DNA of 64,000 bases from Thiohalophilus thiocyanatoxydans (GCF_004366735.1 NZ_SOQX01000002.1:558001-622000), one strand, 5' to 3'. Positions 17,658-26,934 are shown, counted from the stretch's first letter. Notes: a model not told the origin generated them from the sequence alone. Program-made: numbers and translations.

Positions 17658-18911
17658 CTACAGCCAGAACAGGCTCGCCCCGCCCGCCATACAGGCAATC
17701 AGCGCCACGGGCAAAAGACGCCATAACATTTGTCGGCCTGCAATCACCAGTGCCAGTGCCGTCTTGAACAAGGTATTGGCAATGGCGGCGATCACGATAC
17801 CGCGCACGGCGGTCTCCGGCGCCAGATCCGACCTGGCCATCGAGGCCAATGACAACGTGATCGCATCCACATCGGCGATCCCCGAGATCAACGCAACCAG
17901 ATAGATACCGGCATCACCCAACCAGGCCATGAAGGCCTGCGCCAGAAACATCACCAGCGCCAGCAGCAACCCGAACTGCAGGGCCATCTTGATTTGAAAA
18001 GGGTTGGTGACGGGTAATTCAGCCTCCCCCGACGCCGCTTTACGCTGCCAGATAACAATGACGCCAATCAGCATAACAGCGGTCATCAACAGGATCGGCA
18101 ACAATGCAGGAACCAGCAGGGCGCGGTTGACTACCGTAATTTCCAGCAGCATTCGCGGAAACATGATGGTCTCCGCCAGCAAAATGGCGGCGCAGATCAC
18201 CGTTATCCGGGCTTTCTTCTGTGCCAGTTTGGATAAATTGATCGTCGCGGCGGTCGAGGAGACCAGGCCGCCCAGAAAACCGGTGATCAGCAAGCCCTTG
18301 TGCGAGCCGACGGTTTTGATCGCCATGTAACCGGCAAACGAAATACCGGCAATCAATACCACCATCCACCAGATCTGATAAGGGTTGATTGCCTGCCAGG
18401 GTCCATAACCCTGGTCAGGCAACAACGGCAGAATCACAATCCAGATCAGCGCCAGCTTGAGGATCGCCGACAGCTCATCATACTCAATGAGTCGCAACCA
18501 GCCGTGTAACAGGGACTTGAGACTCAGAATCAGCGCCGTCACAATTGCACCGGCGGCGGCGACATGCAAAAAGCCGCTCACCGCCAGCGCGCCCAGCGCA
18601 AAGGTGATCAGTGCAGCGATAATCGTGGTAATACCGAAATCGTTTGTTTGCTTGACGGCCAATGCATGGCCGACGATCAACAACGCGGCCAGGGACCCAA
18701 AAGCAAAACCAAGCAGCCCGATACCAAGCTCATCACCTAACAAGCCCCATAATCCGCCCAACAGGCCAATCAGGCCGAAAGTGCGCAGGCCGGCTACCCG
18801 CATACCCTCTTCCACTTCGCGACCTCGCCAGCCCCGTTCGAGGCCGATAATCAGGCCGATCGCGATGGCGATACCAAGCTGTGCAAAGGTTTCCAGCATT
18901 ACATTTGTCAT
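17658..18911 (-). CDS. MgtC/SapB and DUF4010 membrane protein
   Basis: About 417 residues and 11-13 hydrophobic helices. The N-terminal part is MgtC/SapB-like (LGIAIAIGLIIGLERGW, then GLRTFGLIGLLGGLWG). The C-terminal part is DUF4010-like (GLVSSTAATINLSKLA, LISGIADVDAITLSLASMA). These long proteins are inner-membrane and uncharacterised; the Mg2+/virulence role known for short MgtC should not be assumed. ATGs at 18911 and 18899 are possible starts; a GTG further up adds 13 residues. It is monocistronic, convergent with rne and separated from it by the terminator. Confidence 0.85.
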   Translation of the reverse strand: MTNVMLETFAQLGIAIAIGLIIGLERGWRGREVEEGMRVAGLRTFGLIGLLGGLWGLLGDELGIGLLGFAFGSLAALLIVGHALAVKQTNDFGITTIIAALITFALGALAVSGFLHVAAAGAIVTALILSLKSLLHGWLRLIEYDELSAILKLALIWIVILPLLPDQGYGPWQAINPYQIWWMVVLIAGISFAGYMAIKTVGSHKGLLITGFLGGLVSSTAATINLSKLAQKKARITVICAAILLAETIMFPRMLLEITVVNRALLVPALLPILLMTAVMLIGVIVIWQRKAASGEAELPVTNPFQIKMALQFGLLLALVMFLAQAFMAWLGDAGIYLVALISGIADVDAITLSLASMARSDLAPETAVRGIVIAAIANTLFKTALALVIAGRQMLWRLLPVALIACMAGGASLFWL

Positions 18912-19047
18912 ATTTGTGACCAGCAGCTTGATTCTAGCGGCAGATACCACACTATGACAAATCCGTTAGCAACCCCGGTGTTCAGATATTATTGTTAAAA
19001 GAGACGCGGAGTGAGGAGTCCTGTTTACACTATCGACCTTGAAGGAG

Positions 19048-19087
19048 CTGGACGGCCGTCATTGGCGGGTTTATGACGGACGTCCAG
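19048..19087. repeat. Long palindrome downstream of the histone-like gene
   Basis: Arms CTGGACGGCCGTCA and TGACGGACGTCCAG (one mismatch) around a 12-nt loop. No U-tract follows on either strand, so it is a REP-like or mRNA-stabilising hairpin rather than a standard terminator. Confidence 0.6.
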
Positions 19088-19100
19088 AAATGGCCATCGC

Positions 19101-19667
19101 CTAACCACGCGCCTTTTTCCTGACCGGTTTTTTCTTACTGACTTTCTTTTTAGCGACCTTCTTTTTGGTTGTTTTTTTCCTGACACCTTTTTTCCTGGTC
19201 GCTTTCTTTTTAGCCGTCTTCTTGGCTGCTGTTTTCTTTTTACTGGCTTTTTTTCCGGCCGTCTTTTTCTTTGCGGCTTTCTTTTTACTTGCTGATTTCT
19301 TTTCGGCTTTCTTTTTACTGGTTTTCTTGCCGGATTTAGCGAACGCATTTTCCGTCGCCTTGCGCAACTGGTTGACCCGATCCGAAACCCCGGTGATCAA
19401 CTCATCTCTCAGTTCTTCGACCTCCCTGACCGTCTTCTCCCAATATTCCCGTGGGTGAATGTCGGAAACCTGGTGCCGGAAATGTTCCGTCCTTTGCGAG
19501 GTCGATTTGGCGGCGGAAGAAACCTTGTCACTGACCTTGTCGAATCCCTCATGGATTTCTTTCATCATCAGCTCACGGATTTTCTCCACTTCCTTCAGCG
19601 CATCACTGGCGCGGGTACGCACCGACTCTCTGAACCCCGAACCTGCTCCCGTTTTCTTCGTCGCCAT
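19101..19667 (-). CDS. Phasin-like protein with a histone H1-like lysine tail
   Basis: 188 residues in two parts. Residues 1 to about 110 are amphipathic and helix-rich (EVEKIRELMMKEIHEGF), resembling a phasin or coiled coil. From about 115 to the end there are repeated KK(A/T)(A/T)KK and KKKV units with almost no other residue types. This architecture is that of the PhaF/AlgP group, whose tail binds DNA and whose head binds PHA granules or oligomerises. No PHA synthesis genes are in this window. ATG 19667 follows AGAGGAG. The repetitive tail is prone to length changes between strains. Confidence 0.8.
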   Translation of the reverse strand: MATKKTGAGSGFRESVRTRASDALKEVEKIRELMMKEIHEGFDKVSDKVSSAAKSTSQRTEHFRHQVSDIHPREYWEKTVREVEELRDELITGVSDRVNQLRKATENAFAKSGKKTSKKKAEKKSASKKKAAKKKTAGKKASKKKTAAKKTAKKKATRKKGVRKKTTKKKVAKKKVSKKKPVRKKARG

Positions 19668-19883
19668 GGTGTCTCCTCTTGGCATAGAACACATAATCTT
19701 TTCAATCTATAGCAGAATCGTTTCGATAAAAAAAGTTGTTCGATGTTTTATCCATCGGGTTTGCTCCGGGACAGGGATAAAAGGACGGCTCGCTGCCAGG
19801 TTTGCGGGAGCCCGATGAACAAGGCGGGCGCGATACACTTGGAAGAGGGAGGGGTCGGCTAAAACAGCGAATAGGGTAAACAA

Positions 19884-19907
19884 AAAACCGGGCAGGCGCC
19901 CGGTTTG
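19884..19907 (-). terminator. Terminator after the 69-residue protein gene
   Basis: Stem AAACCGGGC/GCCCGGTTT with a 4-nt loop followed, on the minus strand, by a T-run. It lies 10 bp beyond the stop codon of the gene at 19917-20126. Confidence 0.85.
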
Positions 19908-19916
19908 CGAAGCGAT

Positions 19917-20126
19917 TTATTCGTACATGATTTCCGGCCAGAAGGTTTTTTCCGGTTCCTTGGCGGCTAACTCCTCGGCCTTTTTCTTGGCTTCGCCGTA
20001 GGTCATCTCATCGTCAAAATGGCCCCGTTCGAATTTGGTCTTGTACTTCCAGCCGATACGGAAGCCGGTGGCGTCATCCGGCCGATTCAACGGATCGGCT
20101 TTGGGTTTGAATGTACCTGTCGACAT
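19917..20126 (-). CDS. Small conserved hypothetical protein
   Basis: 69 residues with no signal peptide or membrane segment. The C-terminal half is helix-prone and Lys/Glu-rich (YGEAKKKAEELAAKEPEKTF) and ends WPEIMYE. An AAGGAGG six bases before ATG 20126 is near-ideal and fixes the start (a GTG one codon upstream is less well spaced). Strong translation signals and a terminator argue that it is a real and well expressed gene. I do not recognise the family. Confidence 0.75.
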   Translation of the reverse strand: MSTGTFKPKADPLNRPDDATGFRIGWKYKTKFERGHFDDEMTYGEAKKKAEELAAKEPEKTFWPEIMYE

Positions 20127-20306
20127 CACTTACCTCCTTGCGGTTTACTTGAGTATAGAACTCGGTTATACACCATTATAGGGATTCATGTGCAGGTTTC
20201 CAGGGGGCCGGGCCGGACCGGGGCGCGAGAATTTACCTCGAACACCTCAAAAACCCTTTTGTTTCAGTTATTTACACTCGACCCGCTGAGCCGCTAGAAT
20301 AGCCAA

Positions 20307-21071
20307 ATGGATTTAATCGACACCCATTGCCATCTCGATGACAGCCGCTTCGAGAGCGATCGCGCGCAGGTCCTTGCCCGCTGCGAACAGGCGGGTGTGC
20401 GGCGGATTGTGGTCCCAGGCGTAACTGCCGAGAGCTGGTCCCGACTGCTGGCGCTGTGCGAGACACACGCCGGTCTCTATCCGGCGCTGGGCATGCATCC
20501 CATGTATCTCGAGGCGCACAAACCGGCACATCTGGATCAACTGGCCAGCTTGCTGGAGGAGAGCCGGCCCCTTGCCGTCGGCGAAATCGGGCTGGACTAC
20601 TATATTGAGAACCCGGACGCGCAAAACCAGGAATCCCTGTTGCGCGCCCAGCTGGACTTCGCCCGGCATACCGAGCTGCCGGTATTGCTGCATTGCCGCA
20701 AGGCCCACGATCGGATCCTCAAGGCCCTGCGTGAGATCCCGGTCCGGGGCGGTATCGCCCACGCCTTCAACGGCAGCCTGCAACAGGCGCATCAATATAT
20801 CGAACTGGGCTTCAAACTGGGGTTCGGCGGCATGCTCACCTACGAGCGCTCCAACAAACTGCGCAAACTGGCCCGTGAGTTGCCCCTGGAGGCGATCGTA
20901 CTGGAGACCGACGCGCCGGACATGACGGTCGCCTCCCATCGCGGTGAACGCAACAGTCCCGAATACCTGCCCGAATGCCTGGCGGCATTGGCCGAGGTGC
21001 GCAATGCCGATCCCACCGAGGTGGCGCGACAAACCACCGCCAATGCCGAAGCCGTGCTCGGATTGCACTGA
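20307..21071 (+). CDS. TatD-family metal-dependent hydrolase, YjjV-like
   Basis: 254 residues with the TIM-barrel metal ligands in order: DTHCHLDD near the N-terminus, GEIGLDYY, LHCRKAHDR, HAFNGS, and ETDAPDM. TatD proteins are 3'-5' DNases active in DNA repair. The shape of the HAFNGSLQQA region is more like YjjV than E. coli TatD itself. It is the first of three closely packed genes (tatD, tcdA, radical SAM) with 3-bp and overlapping junctions. Confidence 0.9.
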   Translation: MDLIDTHCHLDDSRFESDRAQVLARCEQAGVRRIVVPGVTAESWSRLLALCETHAGLYPALGMHPMYLEAHKPAHLDQLASLLEESRPLAVGEIGLDYYIENPDAQNQESLLRAQLDFARHTELPVLLHCRKAHDRILKALREIPVRGGIAHAFNGSLQQAHQYIELGFKLGFGGMLTYERSNKLRKLARELPLEAIVLETDAPDMTVASHRGERNSPEYLPECLAALAEVRNADPTEVARQTTANAEAVLGLH

Positions 21072-21074
21072 GCC

Positions 21075-21893
21075 ATGACCCACGACGACTATGATGAACG
21101 CTTCGGCGGCCTGCGCCGCCTGTATGGCGAGCAACTCTATCCCTGGCTGGCGCAACTGCACATTGCCGTGGTCGGGCTGGGCGGGGTCGGCTCCTGGGCC
21201 GTGGAAGCGCTGGCGCGCACCGGTGTCGGCACACTGACCCTGATCGATTACGATACGGTGGCCGCCAGCAACATCAACCGGCAACTGCCGGCATTGAATG
21301 ACACCCTCGGCGAGAAAAAATCCACGGTCATGGCCCGGCGGATCCGGGACATCAATCCCGATTGCCAGGTCGATGTGATCGATGATTTTATCAACAGCGA
21401 CAATCTGCGCGACTATCTTTCACCTGAAAAAAACTATGATTACGTTATCGACGCCATCGACAGTATCAAATTCAAGACCGAGATGATTGCCCACTGCCGA
21501 CGCAACAAACTGCCGATTATCACCACCGGCGGTGCCGGTGGCGTCACTGACCCGAATCTGATCCATGTCGCGGATCTGAGCAAAACCTACAACGATGCCC
21601 TCGCCGCCAAAGTGCGCAACAATCTGCGCTCCCGTTTCGGTTTCAGCAAGAACCCCAGGCGCGGTTTCGGCGTCGAATGTGTGTTCTCCTCGCAGCATAA
21701 ACTCTACCCCAAAGAGGACGGTAGCGTGAGTCATCAAAAGCCGGGGATTCACGGCGTTAACCTGGATTGCCGCTTCGGTTACGGTTCGGCGGTCTTTGTC
21801 ACCGCCACGTTCGGCATGATCGCCGCCTCGCGCGCCATCAACAAGGCGCTACACAAACGTCAACGCAAAGCGCAAGAGACCGGGCATGACTGA
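21075..21893 (+). CDS. tcdA: tRNA threonylcarbamoyladenosine dehydratase TcdA
   Basis: 272 residues of the E1-like ubiquitin-activating superfamily. Seen: the GLGGVGSWAVEALARTG nucleotide-binding loop, the NINRQLPA motif, DAIDSIKFKTEMI, and the characteristic C-terminal segment FGVECVFSSQHKLYPKE. TcdA (CsdL/YgdL) uses ATP to cyclise t6A37 of tRNAs to ct6A. It starts three bases after tatD. It overlaps the next gene by 8 bp, so the three are probably cotranscribed. Confidence 0.94.
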   Translation: MTHDDYDERFGGLRRLYGEQLYPWLAQLHIAVVGLGGVGSWAVEALARTGVGTLTLIDYDTVAASNINRQLPALNDTLGEKKSTVMARRIRDINPDCQVDVIDDFINSDNLRDYLSPEKNYDYVIDAIDSIKFKTEMIAHCRRNKLPIITTGGAGGVTDPNLIHVADLSKTYNDALAAKVRNNLRSRFGFSKNPRRGFGVECVFSSQHKLYPKEDGSVSHQKPGIHGVNLDCRFGYGSAVFVTATFGMIAASRAINKALHKRQRKAQETGHD

Positions 21894-23388
21894 TATCACC
21901 CTTTGCACACTCAATGCCCGCTATTTTCACAGCTCGCTGGGATTGCGCTATTTGTACGCCAATCTTGGCGAGCTGCAACCCCGTGCCCGGATCCGGGAGT
22001 TCATTATCAATCAGCGCCCCATCGAGATTGCCGAGCAGCTGCTGGCGGATAATCCGAAAATCATCGGCCTGGGTGTTTATATCTGGAATATTGCGCAAAG
22101 CCGGGAGCTGATCGCCATCCTGCGTCGGGTGCGTCCCGATCTCATCATTATTGTCGGCGGGCCGGAGGTCAGCTATGAACAGACCACCCTGCCTTTTTAT
22201 GACGAGGTGGATCATATAGTCAGCGGCCAGGGGGATCGGGCTTTTGCCGGACTCTGTCACCGCCTGCTGGATGGCGAAACGGTGGAGGAGAAGGTCCTGC
22301 AGCCGGAACCGTTCAAACTGGCGGATCTGGCCTTCCCCTACCCCTATTATACCGACGAGGATATCCGCAACCGCTTCATCTATGTCGAGGCCTCGCGCGG
22401 CTGCCCGTTCAAGTGTGAATTCTGTCTCTCGGCACTGGATAAAACCGCCTGGCCGTTCGATCTGGACCAATTTCTTGCCCACATGGACGATCTCTATCAA
22501 CGCGGTGCCCGGCATTTCAAGTTCATCGATCGCACCTTCAATCTCAAGGTGGCCAGCAGCCTGAAGATCATGGAATTCTTCCTGGCACGAGTCAACGACG
22601 GGCTGTTTTTGCATTTTGAACTGATTCCGGATCATCTCCCCGAGCAACTGAAAACCATGATTCAGCAATTCCCGCCCGGAACACTGCAATTCGAGATTGG
22701 TATCCAGACGTTCAATCCCGAGGTACAGGAACGCATCAGTCGCCGCCAGAATGATGACAAGGCCGAGGCGAATATCCGCTTTCTGCGCGAGCAGACTCCC
22801 GCGCACCTGCATACGGATCTGATCCTGGGCCTGCCCGGTGAAGATGTGGCGAGTATCGCCCGGGGTTTTGATCGACTGATTGAACTCAATCCGCATGAAA
22901 TCCAGGTCGGCATACTCAAACGGCTGCGCGGCGCGCCCATTATTCGTCACATCGACAACTATCAACTGCGCTTTAATCCCGCGCCGCCGTACAATATTCT
23001 CAGTACCCGGGATATCGACTTTGCCACCATGCAACGGCTGAGCCGCTTTGCCCGCTACTGGGACATGATCGGCAACTCGGGGCGGTTCAACCGGACCCGC
23101 CCGTTGCTGCTCGACAAGGCGCCTTTCGATCGGTTTCTCCGGCTGTCGGACTGGTTATACGCCACCACCGGGCAGACCCACAAGATCGCCCTGCCCCGAC
23201 TGTTTCGCCTGATCTACCAGGGCGCGCGGGAACTGTTCGACCTCGACGAACAGCAACTGTATGACGCCCTGTACGCGGATTACACCACCTGCGGCATGAA
23301 AGGCGAGCCCGAATTCAACACCAACCTGAAACTTAATGCAGGTTCACGAAAAACCGGCCTGTCCTCCAGACAGGCCCGTCATCATTAG
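21886..23388 (+). CDS. B12-binding radical SAM protein (DUF4080 type)
   Basis: 500 residues. Residues 1 to about 140 form a cobalamin-binding-like domain (LCTLNARYFHSSLGLRYL, VGGPEVSYE). The radical SAM domain has the iron-sulfur motif in CPFKCEFC. The C-terminal quarter matches the DUF4080 extension. It is probably a modifying enzyme or methylthiolase-like protein; the substrate is unknown. The last 12 codons may not be native: a GGCCTGTC/GACAGGCC hairpin at 23356-23376 sits inside them and the stop codon lies in the first unit of the 7-bp tandem array. Repeat expansion may have reshaped the C-terminus. Confidence 0.88.
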   Translation: MTDITLCTLNARYFHSSLGLRYLYANLGELQPRARIREFIINQRPIEIAEQLLADNPKIIGLGVYIWNIAQSRELIAILRRVRPDLIIIVGGPEVSYEQTTLPFYDEVDHIVSGQGDRAFAGLCHRLLDGETVEEKVLQPEPFKLADLAFPYPYYTDEDIRNRFIYVEASRGCPFKCEFCLSALDKTAWPFDLDQFLAHMDDLYQRGARHFKFIDRTFNLKVASSLKIMEFFLARVNDGLFLHFELIPDHLPEQLKTMIQQFPPGTLQFEIGIQTFNPEVQERISRRQNDDKAEANIRFLREQTPAHLHTDLILGLPGEDVASIARGFDRLIELNPHEIQVGILKRLRGAPIIRHIDNYQLRFNPAPPYNILSTRDIDFATMQRLSRFARYWDMIGNSGRFNRTRPLLLDKAPFDRFLRLSDWLYATTGQTHKIALPRLFRLIYQGARELFDLDEQQLYDALYADYTTCGMKGEPEFNTNLKLNAGSRKTGLSSRQARHH

Positions 23389-23531
23389 TACTTAGTACTT
23401 AGTACTTAGTACTTAGTACTTAGTACTTAGTACTTAGTACTTAGTGCTTAGTGCTTAGTGCTTAGAACTTAGAACTTAGAACTTGGTGCTTAGTACTTAG
23501 TACTTGGAACTTAGAACTCGGAACTCGGAAC
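23385..23531. repeat. Heptanucleotide tandem array, 21 units
   Basis: Twenty-one head-to-tail 7-bp units with no interruption: eight TTAGTAC, three TTAGTGC, three TTAGAAC, TTGGTGC, two TTAGTAC, TTGGAAC, TTAGAAC and two TCGGAAC. Variant units are grouped, as expected from duplication by slippage. The array fills the space between the radical SAM stop codon and greB, ending 9 bp before the greB ATG. Copy-number change would alter the greB upstream region. Confidence 0.95.
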
Positions 23532-23540
23532 TTGATATAG

Positions 23541-24047
23541 ATGGGACGTTACCGCCCTCCCCAACCCAAAGCCTCACCCTATATTACCCGGGAGGGGTAC
23601 GATCGGCTGCAGCAGGAGATGCGCCGCCTGTGGGATCGGCGCGCAGAAGTGACCCAGGCGCTGGCCGCGGCGGCCGCCGAAGGGGATCGCTCCGAGAACG
23701 CCGAATACATTTATCGTAAAAAGGAACTGGGCGGAATCGACCGGCGTATCCGCTATTTGCAAAAACGCCTTCCGGAACTGACCATTGCCCCGGATGCTCC
23801 CTCCAATCCGCAACAGATCTTTTTCGGTGCCCGGGTAACGCTGGAGAGCGACAACGGAGAAACGGTAGAATACCGTATTGTCGGACCCGACGAGCTGGCG
23901 CCGGATCAGGGCGATATCAGTATCGACTCGCCCCTGGCACGGGCACTGCTGAAAAAGGCAGTCGATGATGAAGTCCGGGTCGAGACCCCGGGCGGCAGCG
24001 TGACCTATTATATCAATGCCATTGACTACAACCCGCAGCGAAACTGA
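23541..24047 (+). CDS. greB: Transcription elongation factor GreB
   Basis: 168 residues (E. coli 158). An N-terminal coiled-coil hairpin ([14 protein letters not shown]...[24 protein letters not shown]) carries the acidic tip that enters the RNA polymerase secondary channel. The C-terminal FKBP-like domain includes [14 protein letters not shown] and the signature [10 protein letters not shown]. GreB rescues backtracked polymerase by stimulating transcript cleavage. No good ribosome-binding site is present because the 7-bp array runs almost to the ATG; expression may depend on upstream readthrough. Confidence 0.94.
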   Translation: MGRYRPPQPKASPYITREGYDRLQQEMRRLWDRRAEVTQALAAAAAEGDRSENAEYIYRKKELGGIDRRIRYLQKRLPELTIAPDAPSNPQQIFFGARVTLESDNGETVEYRIVGPDELAPDQGDISIDSPLARALLKKAVDDEVRVETPGGSVTYYINAIDYNPQRN

Positions 24048-24048
24048 G

Positions 24049-24954
24049 ATGCAGCCCATCGTTCAGGCACGGCACCTGGAAAAACATTTTGCCCGATTTA
24101 CCGCGGTGAAGGATGTCAGCTTCACTATTCCGCGCGGCAAGTGTTTCGGTTTTCTCGGTCCCAACGGCGCCGGCAAAACCACTATCCTGCGCATTCTGCT
24201 GGGTTTGTCGCCGGCCACCGGCGGTCAACTAACCGTTTTTGATCTGGATATTCAGCAACAGGCGCGCGAGATTCGTCGGCGTATCGGGGTGGTGCCACAA
24301 CAGGACAATCTGGACCCCGACTTTACGGTGCGTGAAAATCTGCAGATCTATGCCAGCTATTTTGCACTTCCCCGACGCGAAATCGAAAGCCGGATCGACA
24401 GACTGCTCGAATTCGCCGCCCTGAGCGAACGCGCCGATGCCAAAACCGAGCATCTCTCCGGCGGCATGAAGCGGCGACTGACCATCGCCCGGGCCCTGAT
24501 CAACGACCCCGAGCTGGTCATTCTGGATGAACCGACCACCGGTCTGGATCCCCAGGCGCGGCATGTCATCTGGGCCAAACTGAGTGAGCTGCGCGATCGC
24601 GGTACCACTCTGGTGCTCACCACCCATTACATGGAAGAGGCAGAACGGTTGTGTGACGAGCTGGTGGTGATGGATCACGGGCTGATTCTGGACCAGGGCA
24701 GCCCGGCACAATTGATCAAACGCCATGTGGAACCGGAAGTGATCGAGATCAGCGGCGAGCTGCCCGACAGCAGTGAGCTCGAGCAACTCTGCCGGATCGA
24801 ACACATCGGCCGCTCACACTATTGTTATGCCCATAATCCGCGCCCTCTGCTGGATCATCTCCAGAACCAGCAGGATCTCATCTTCCTGCATCGTCCGGCG
24901 GATCTCGAAGACGTGTTTCTCAAGCTGACCGGCCGGGAGTTGCGCGATACATGA
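24049..24954 (+). CDS. ABC exporter ATP-binding protein, NodI-like
   Basis: 301 residues. Walker A in GPNGAGKTT, the signature LSGGMKRRL, Walker B in LVILDEPTTGLDP, and the H-loop in TTHYMEEAERLCDELVVMDHG. The C-terminal extension (about 75 residues) and the paired permease fit the NodI/DrrA type, which export lipids, oligosaccharides or drugs. Start ATG 24049 lies one base after the greB stop codon. It overlaps the permease gene by 4 bp. Confidence 0.9.
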   Translation: MQPIVQARHLEKHFARFTAVKDVSFTIPRGKCFGFLGPNGAGKTTILRILLGLSPATGGQLTVFDLDIQQQAREIRRRIGVVPQQDNLDPDFTVRENLQIYASYFALPRREIESRIDRLLEFAALSERADAKTEHLSGGMKRRLTIARALINDPELVILDEPTTGLDPQARHVIWAKLSELRDRGTTLVLTTHYMEEAERLCDELVVMDHGLILDQGSPAQLIKRHVEPEVIEISGELPDSSELEQLCRIEHIGRSHYCYAHNPRPLLDHLQNQQDLIFLHRPADLEDVFLKLTGRELRDT

Positions 24955-25736
24955 ACGCGATGAACTGGCAGTTACCGATTATCCGGCGCAGCGCGCTGAC
25001 CATCTGGCGGCGCAACATCCTGGTCTGGCGCAAGCTAATCGGTCCGGCGATCGTCATGAACTTCGGTGAACCGGCGCTCTATCTGCTGGGCCTGGGGTTC
25101 GGGCTCGGCTTTTTCATCGGCGAGATGGCCAACATGCCCTATCTGACCTTTCTTGCCTCCGGCATCATCGCCTCCACCGCCATGACCACCGCCTCGTTTG
25201 AAGGGATGTACTCGGTCTACACCCGCATGGTGCCGCAAAACACCTATGAAGCGATCCTGACCACGCCTCTGGATATCGATGACATTCTGGCCGGTGAAAT
25301 GCTCTGGTGTGGCACCAAGAGTGTGTTCAGCGGCATTGCCATTTTGCTGGTCGCCGCCCTGCTGGGTGCGGTGCACAGCTGGCACGCCCTGTGGGCCATT
25401 CCGGTGGTGTTTCTAACCGGACTCTGTTTCGCCGGACCGGCCATTATCATGAGCGCGCTCTCGCCCGGCTATGACTTTTTCAATTACTACTTCGTGCTGG
25501 CTGTTACGCCGATGTTTATAATGTGCGGGGTCTTCTATCCCATCTCGACCCTGCCCGAGGTGATGCAGTCCATCGTCTATCTCCTGCCGTTAACCCATGC
25601 GGTGGAACTGACCCGACCACTGATCGCCGGCAATCCGGTGGAGCATCCATTACTCCACCTTGGGGTTCTGGCCGGCTATACCCTCATCGGGTATTATTTC
25701 GCCGTGGTGCTGACCCGCAAGCGACTTATTGTCTGA
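24951..25736 (+). CDS. ABC exporter permease, NodJ/ABC-2 type
   Basis: 261 residues with six predicted membrane segments, among them YLTFLASGIIASTAM, SVFSGIAILLVAALLGAV and YFVLAVTPMFIMCGVFYP. The ABC-2 signature around GVFYPISTLPEVMQ is clear. It pairs with the ATPase just upstream (ATGA overlap). NodJ-like permeases form a dimer in the inner membrane. The exported compound cannot be deduced. Confidence 0.9.
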   Translation: MNAMNWQLPIIRRSALTIWRRNILVWRKLIGPAIVMNFGEPALYLLGLGFGLGFFIGEMANMPYLTFLASGIIASTAMTTASFEGMYSVYTRMVPQNTYEAILTTPLDIDDILAGEMLWCGTKSVFSGIAILLVAALLGAVHSWHALWAIPVVFLTGLCFAGPAIIMSALSPGYDFFNYYFVLAVTPMFIMCGVFYPISTLPEVMQSIVYLLPLTHAVELTRPLIAGNPVEHPLLHLGVLAGYTLIGYYFAVVLTRKRLIV

Positions 25737-25743
25737 GACTTTT

Positions 25744-26733
25744 ATGGTTGAATTAATCCGGCATATTCCCACCAATGTCATTACCGGCTTTCTCGGGGTC
25801 GGCAAGACCACGGCGGTCCTGCATCTGCTCAAGCACAAACCGGCAACAGAGCGCTGGGCCGTGCTGGTAAACGAATTCGGTCAGATCGGCATCGACGGAC
25901 AGATACTGGAACAGGACGGGGTGGCGATCAAGGAGTTACCCGGCGGCTGCATGTGTTGCGCCGCCGGTGTTTCGGTCCAGGTCGGGATCAATGCCCTGCT
26001 GGCCAACTCACGGCCTGATCGTCTGTTGATCGAACCAACCGGCATCGGTCACCCGAAACAGATTATCAAGCAACTGACCCAACCGCCCTTTGATCAGACG
26101 CTCGCTATGCGCGCCTGTATTACCCTGATCGATCCCCGGCATCTGGATAATCCCCGTTACCGTGAGAATGAATACTACCGTGAACAGCTTGATATCGCGG
26201 ATGTGCTGGTGGCCAACAAGGTGGACCAGTGTGATGATGCGCAGCTGGCCGCCTTCGCTCAACTGGTCGAGACCCGCCAGCCCGGCGCCAGTGGCCAGGT
26301 TTCACACGGACAACTGCAACTCGCCTGGCTGGATCTGCCCCATGCCCGTCGGCAAGATAGCGGCCGCTCCCTGGTACACGCCCGCGCAGCGCCGGAGGCC
26401 GGCACGCAAATCGAGACCGTTCAACTTGAGGCGGGCGAGTCCTGGCGGCGGCTGGAGAACCGCAGCGGCGAGTTTGCCGGTTGTGGCTGGCTGTTTGCCG
26501 AGCAGCTGCGCTTCGATTACCCGAAAATCAACAGCCTGCTTACAGCCATGAGCGCAGAGCGCATCAAGGCCTCGCTAAGAACGGATCAGGGCGATTATCT
26601 GTTCAACAGCATCGAGGGCGACATGCAGGTCAGCCCCCGGGAAACTCCGCCGCAAAACCGGATTGAAATCATCATGCAGGGTGATCCGGACTGGGACAAA
26701 GTCGAAGACGCGTTGCTATCCTGCCTGATTTAA
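25744..26733 (+). CDS. COG0523 (CobW/G3E) GTPase, metal chaperone type
   Basis: 329 residues. The GTPase part has the P-loop GFLGVGKTTAVLHLL, the metal-binding CXCC motif in GGCMCCA, the LIEPTGIGHP loop, and NKVD (guanine specificity). The C-terminal CobW domain has the typical beta fold (IETVQLEAGESWRRLE). Members move zinc, cobalt or nickel to target enzymes. Start ATG 25744, eight bases after the permease. Zur-type operators were not seen upstream, so a zinc-starvation role is not supported. Confidence 0.88.
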   Translation: MVELIRHIPTNVITGFLGVGKTTAVLHLLKHKPATERWAVLVNEFGQIGIDGQILEQDGVAIKELPGGCMCCAAGVSVQVGINALLANSRPDRLLIEPTGIGHPKQIIKQLTQPPFDQTLAMRACITLIDPRHLDNPRYRENEYYREQLDIADVLVANKVDQCDDAQLAAFAQLVETRQPGASGQVSHGQLQLAWLDLPHARRQDSGRSLVHARAAPEAGTQIETVQLEAGESWRRLENRSGEFAGCGWLFAEQLRFDYPKINSLLTAMSAERIKASLRTDQGDYLFNSIEGDMQVSPRETPPQNRIEIIMQGDPDWDKVEDALLSCLI

Positions 26734-26740
26734 AAGCCTC

Positions 26741-26816
26741 ACCACGAAGGCTCGAAGACACGAAGTGTTTGTTTTCAAGCGATTTGTTTTCTTCGTCCCT
26801 TCCTGCCTTCGTGGTT
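26741..26816. repeat. Family A hairpin repeat (copy 2)
   Basis: Imperfect inverted repeat: ACCACGAAGGCTCG... to ...GCCTTCGTGGTT with an AT-rich loop. It is related to 7-78 and 26935-27008. Confidence 0.8.
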
Positions 26817-26824
26817 AAATATCT

Positions 26825-26902
26825 ATATCTGTTCCTAAAAGGTTCGCAGAGGCATAGGTCAGGTTGAGCGCAGTGCTACCTGACATTTTCCGCATCGGCA
26901 GG
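26825..26902. repeat. REP-like element, family C (copy 2, inverted)
   Basis: Reverse complement of the 78-bp element at 762-839 with about five mismatches, keeping its GTCAGGT/ACCTGAC hairpin. It is sandwiched between two family A hairpins. Confidence 0.88.
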
Positions 26903-26934
26903 AGCGTCTGCTTTCCTGTCTTTTATAAAATATC

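Noticed and set aside
23385..23531. CRISPR array
   Set aside because: Units are 7 bp, contiguous and without spacers; no cas gene is near.
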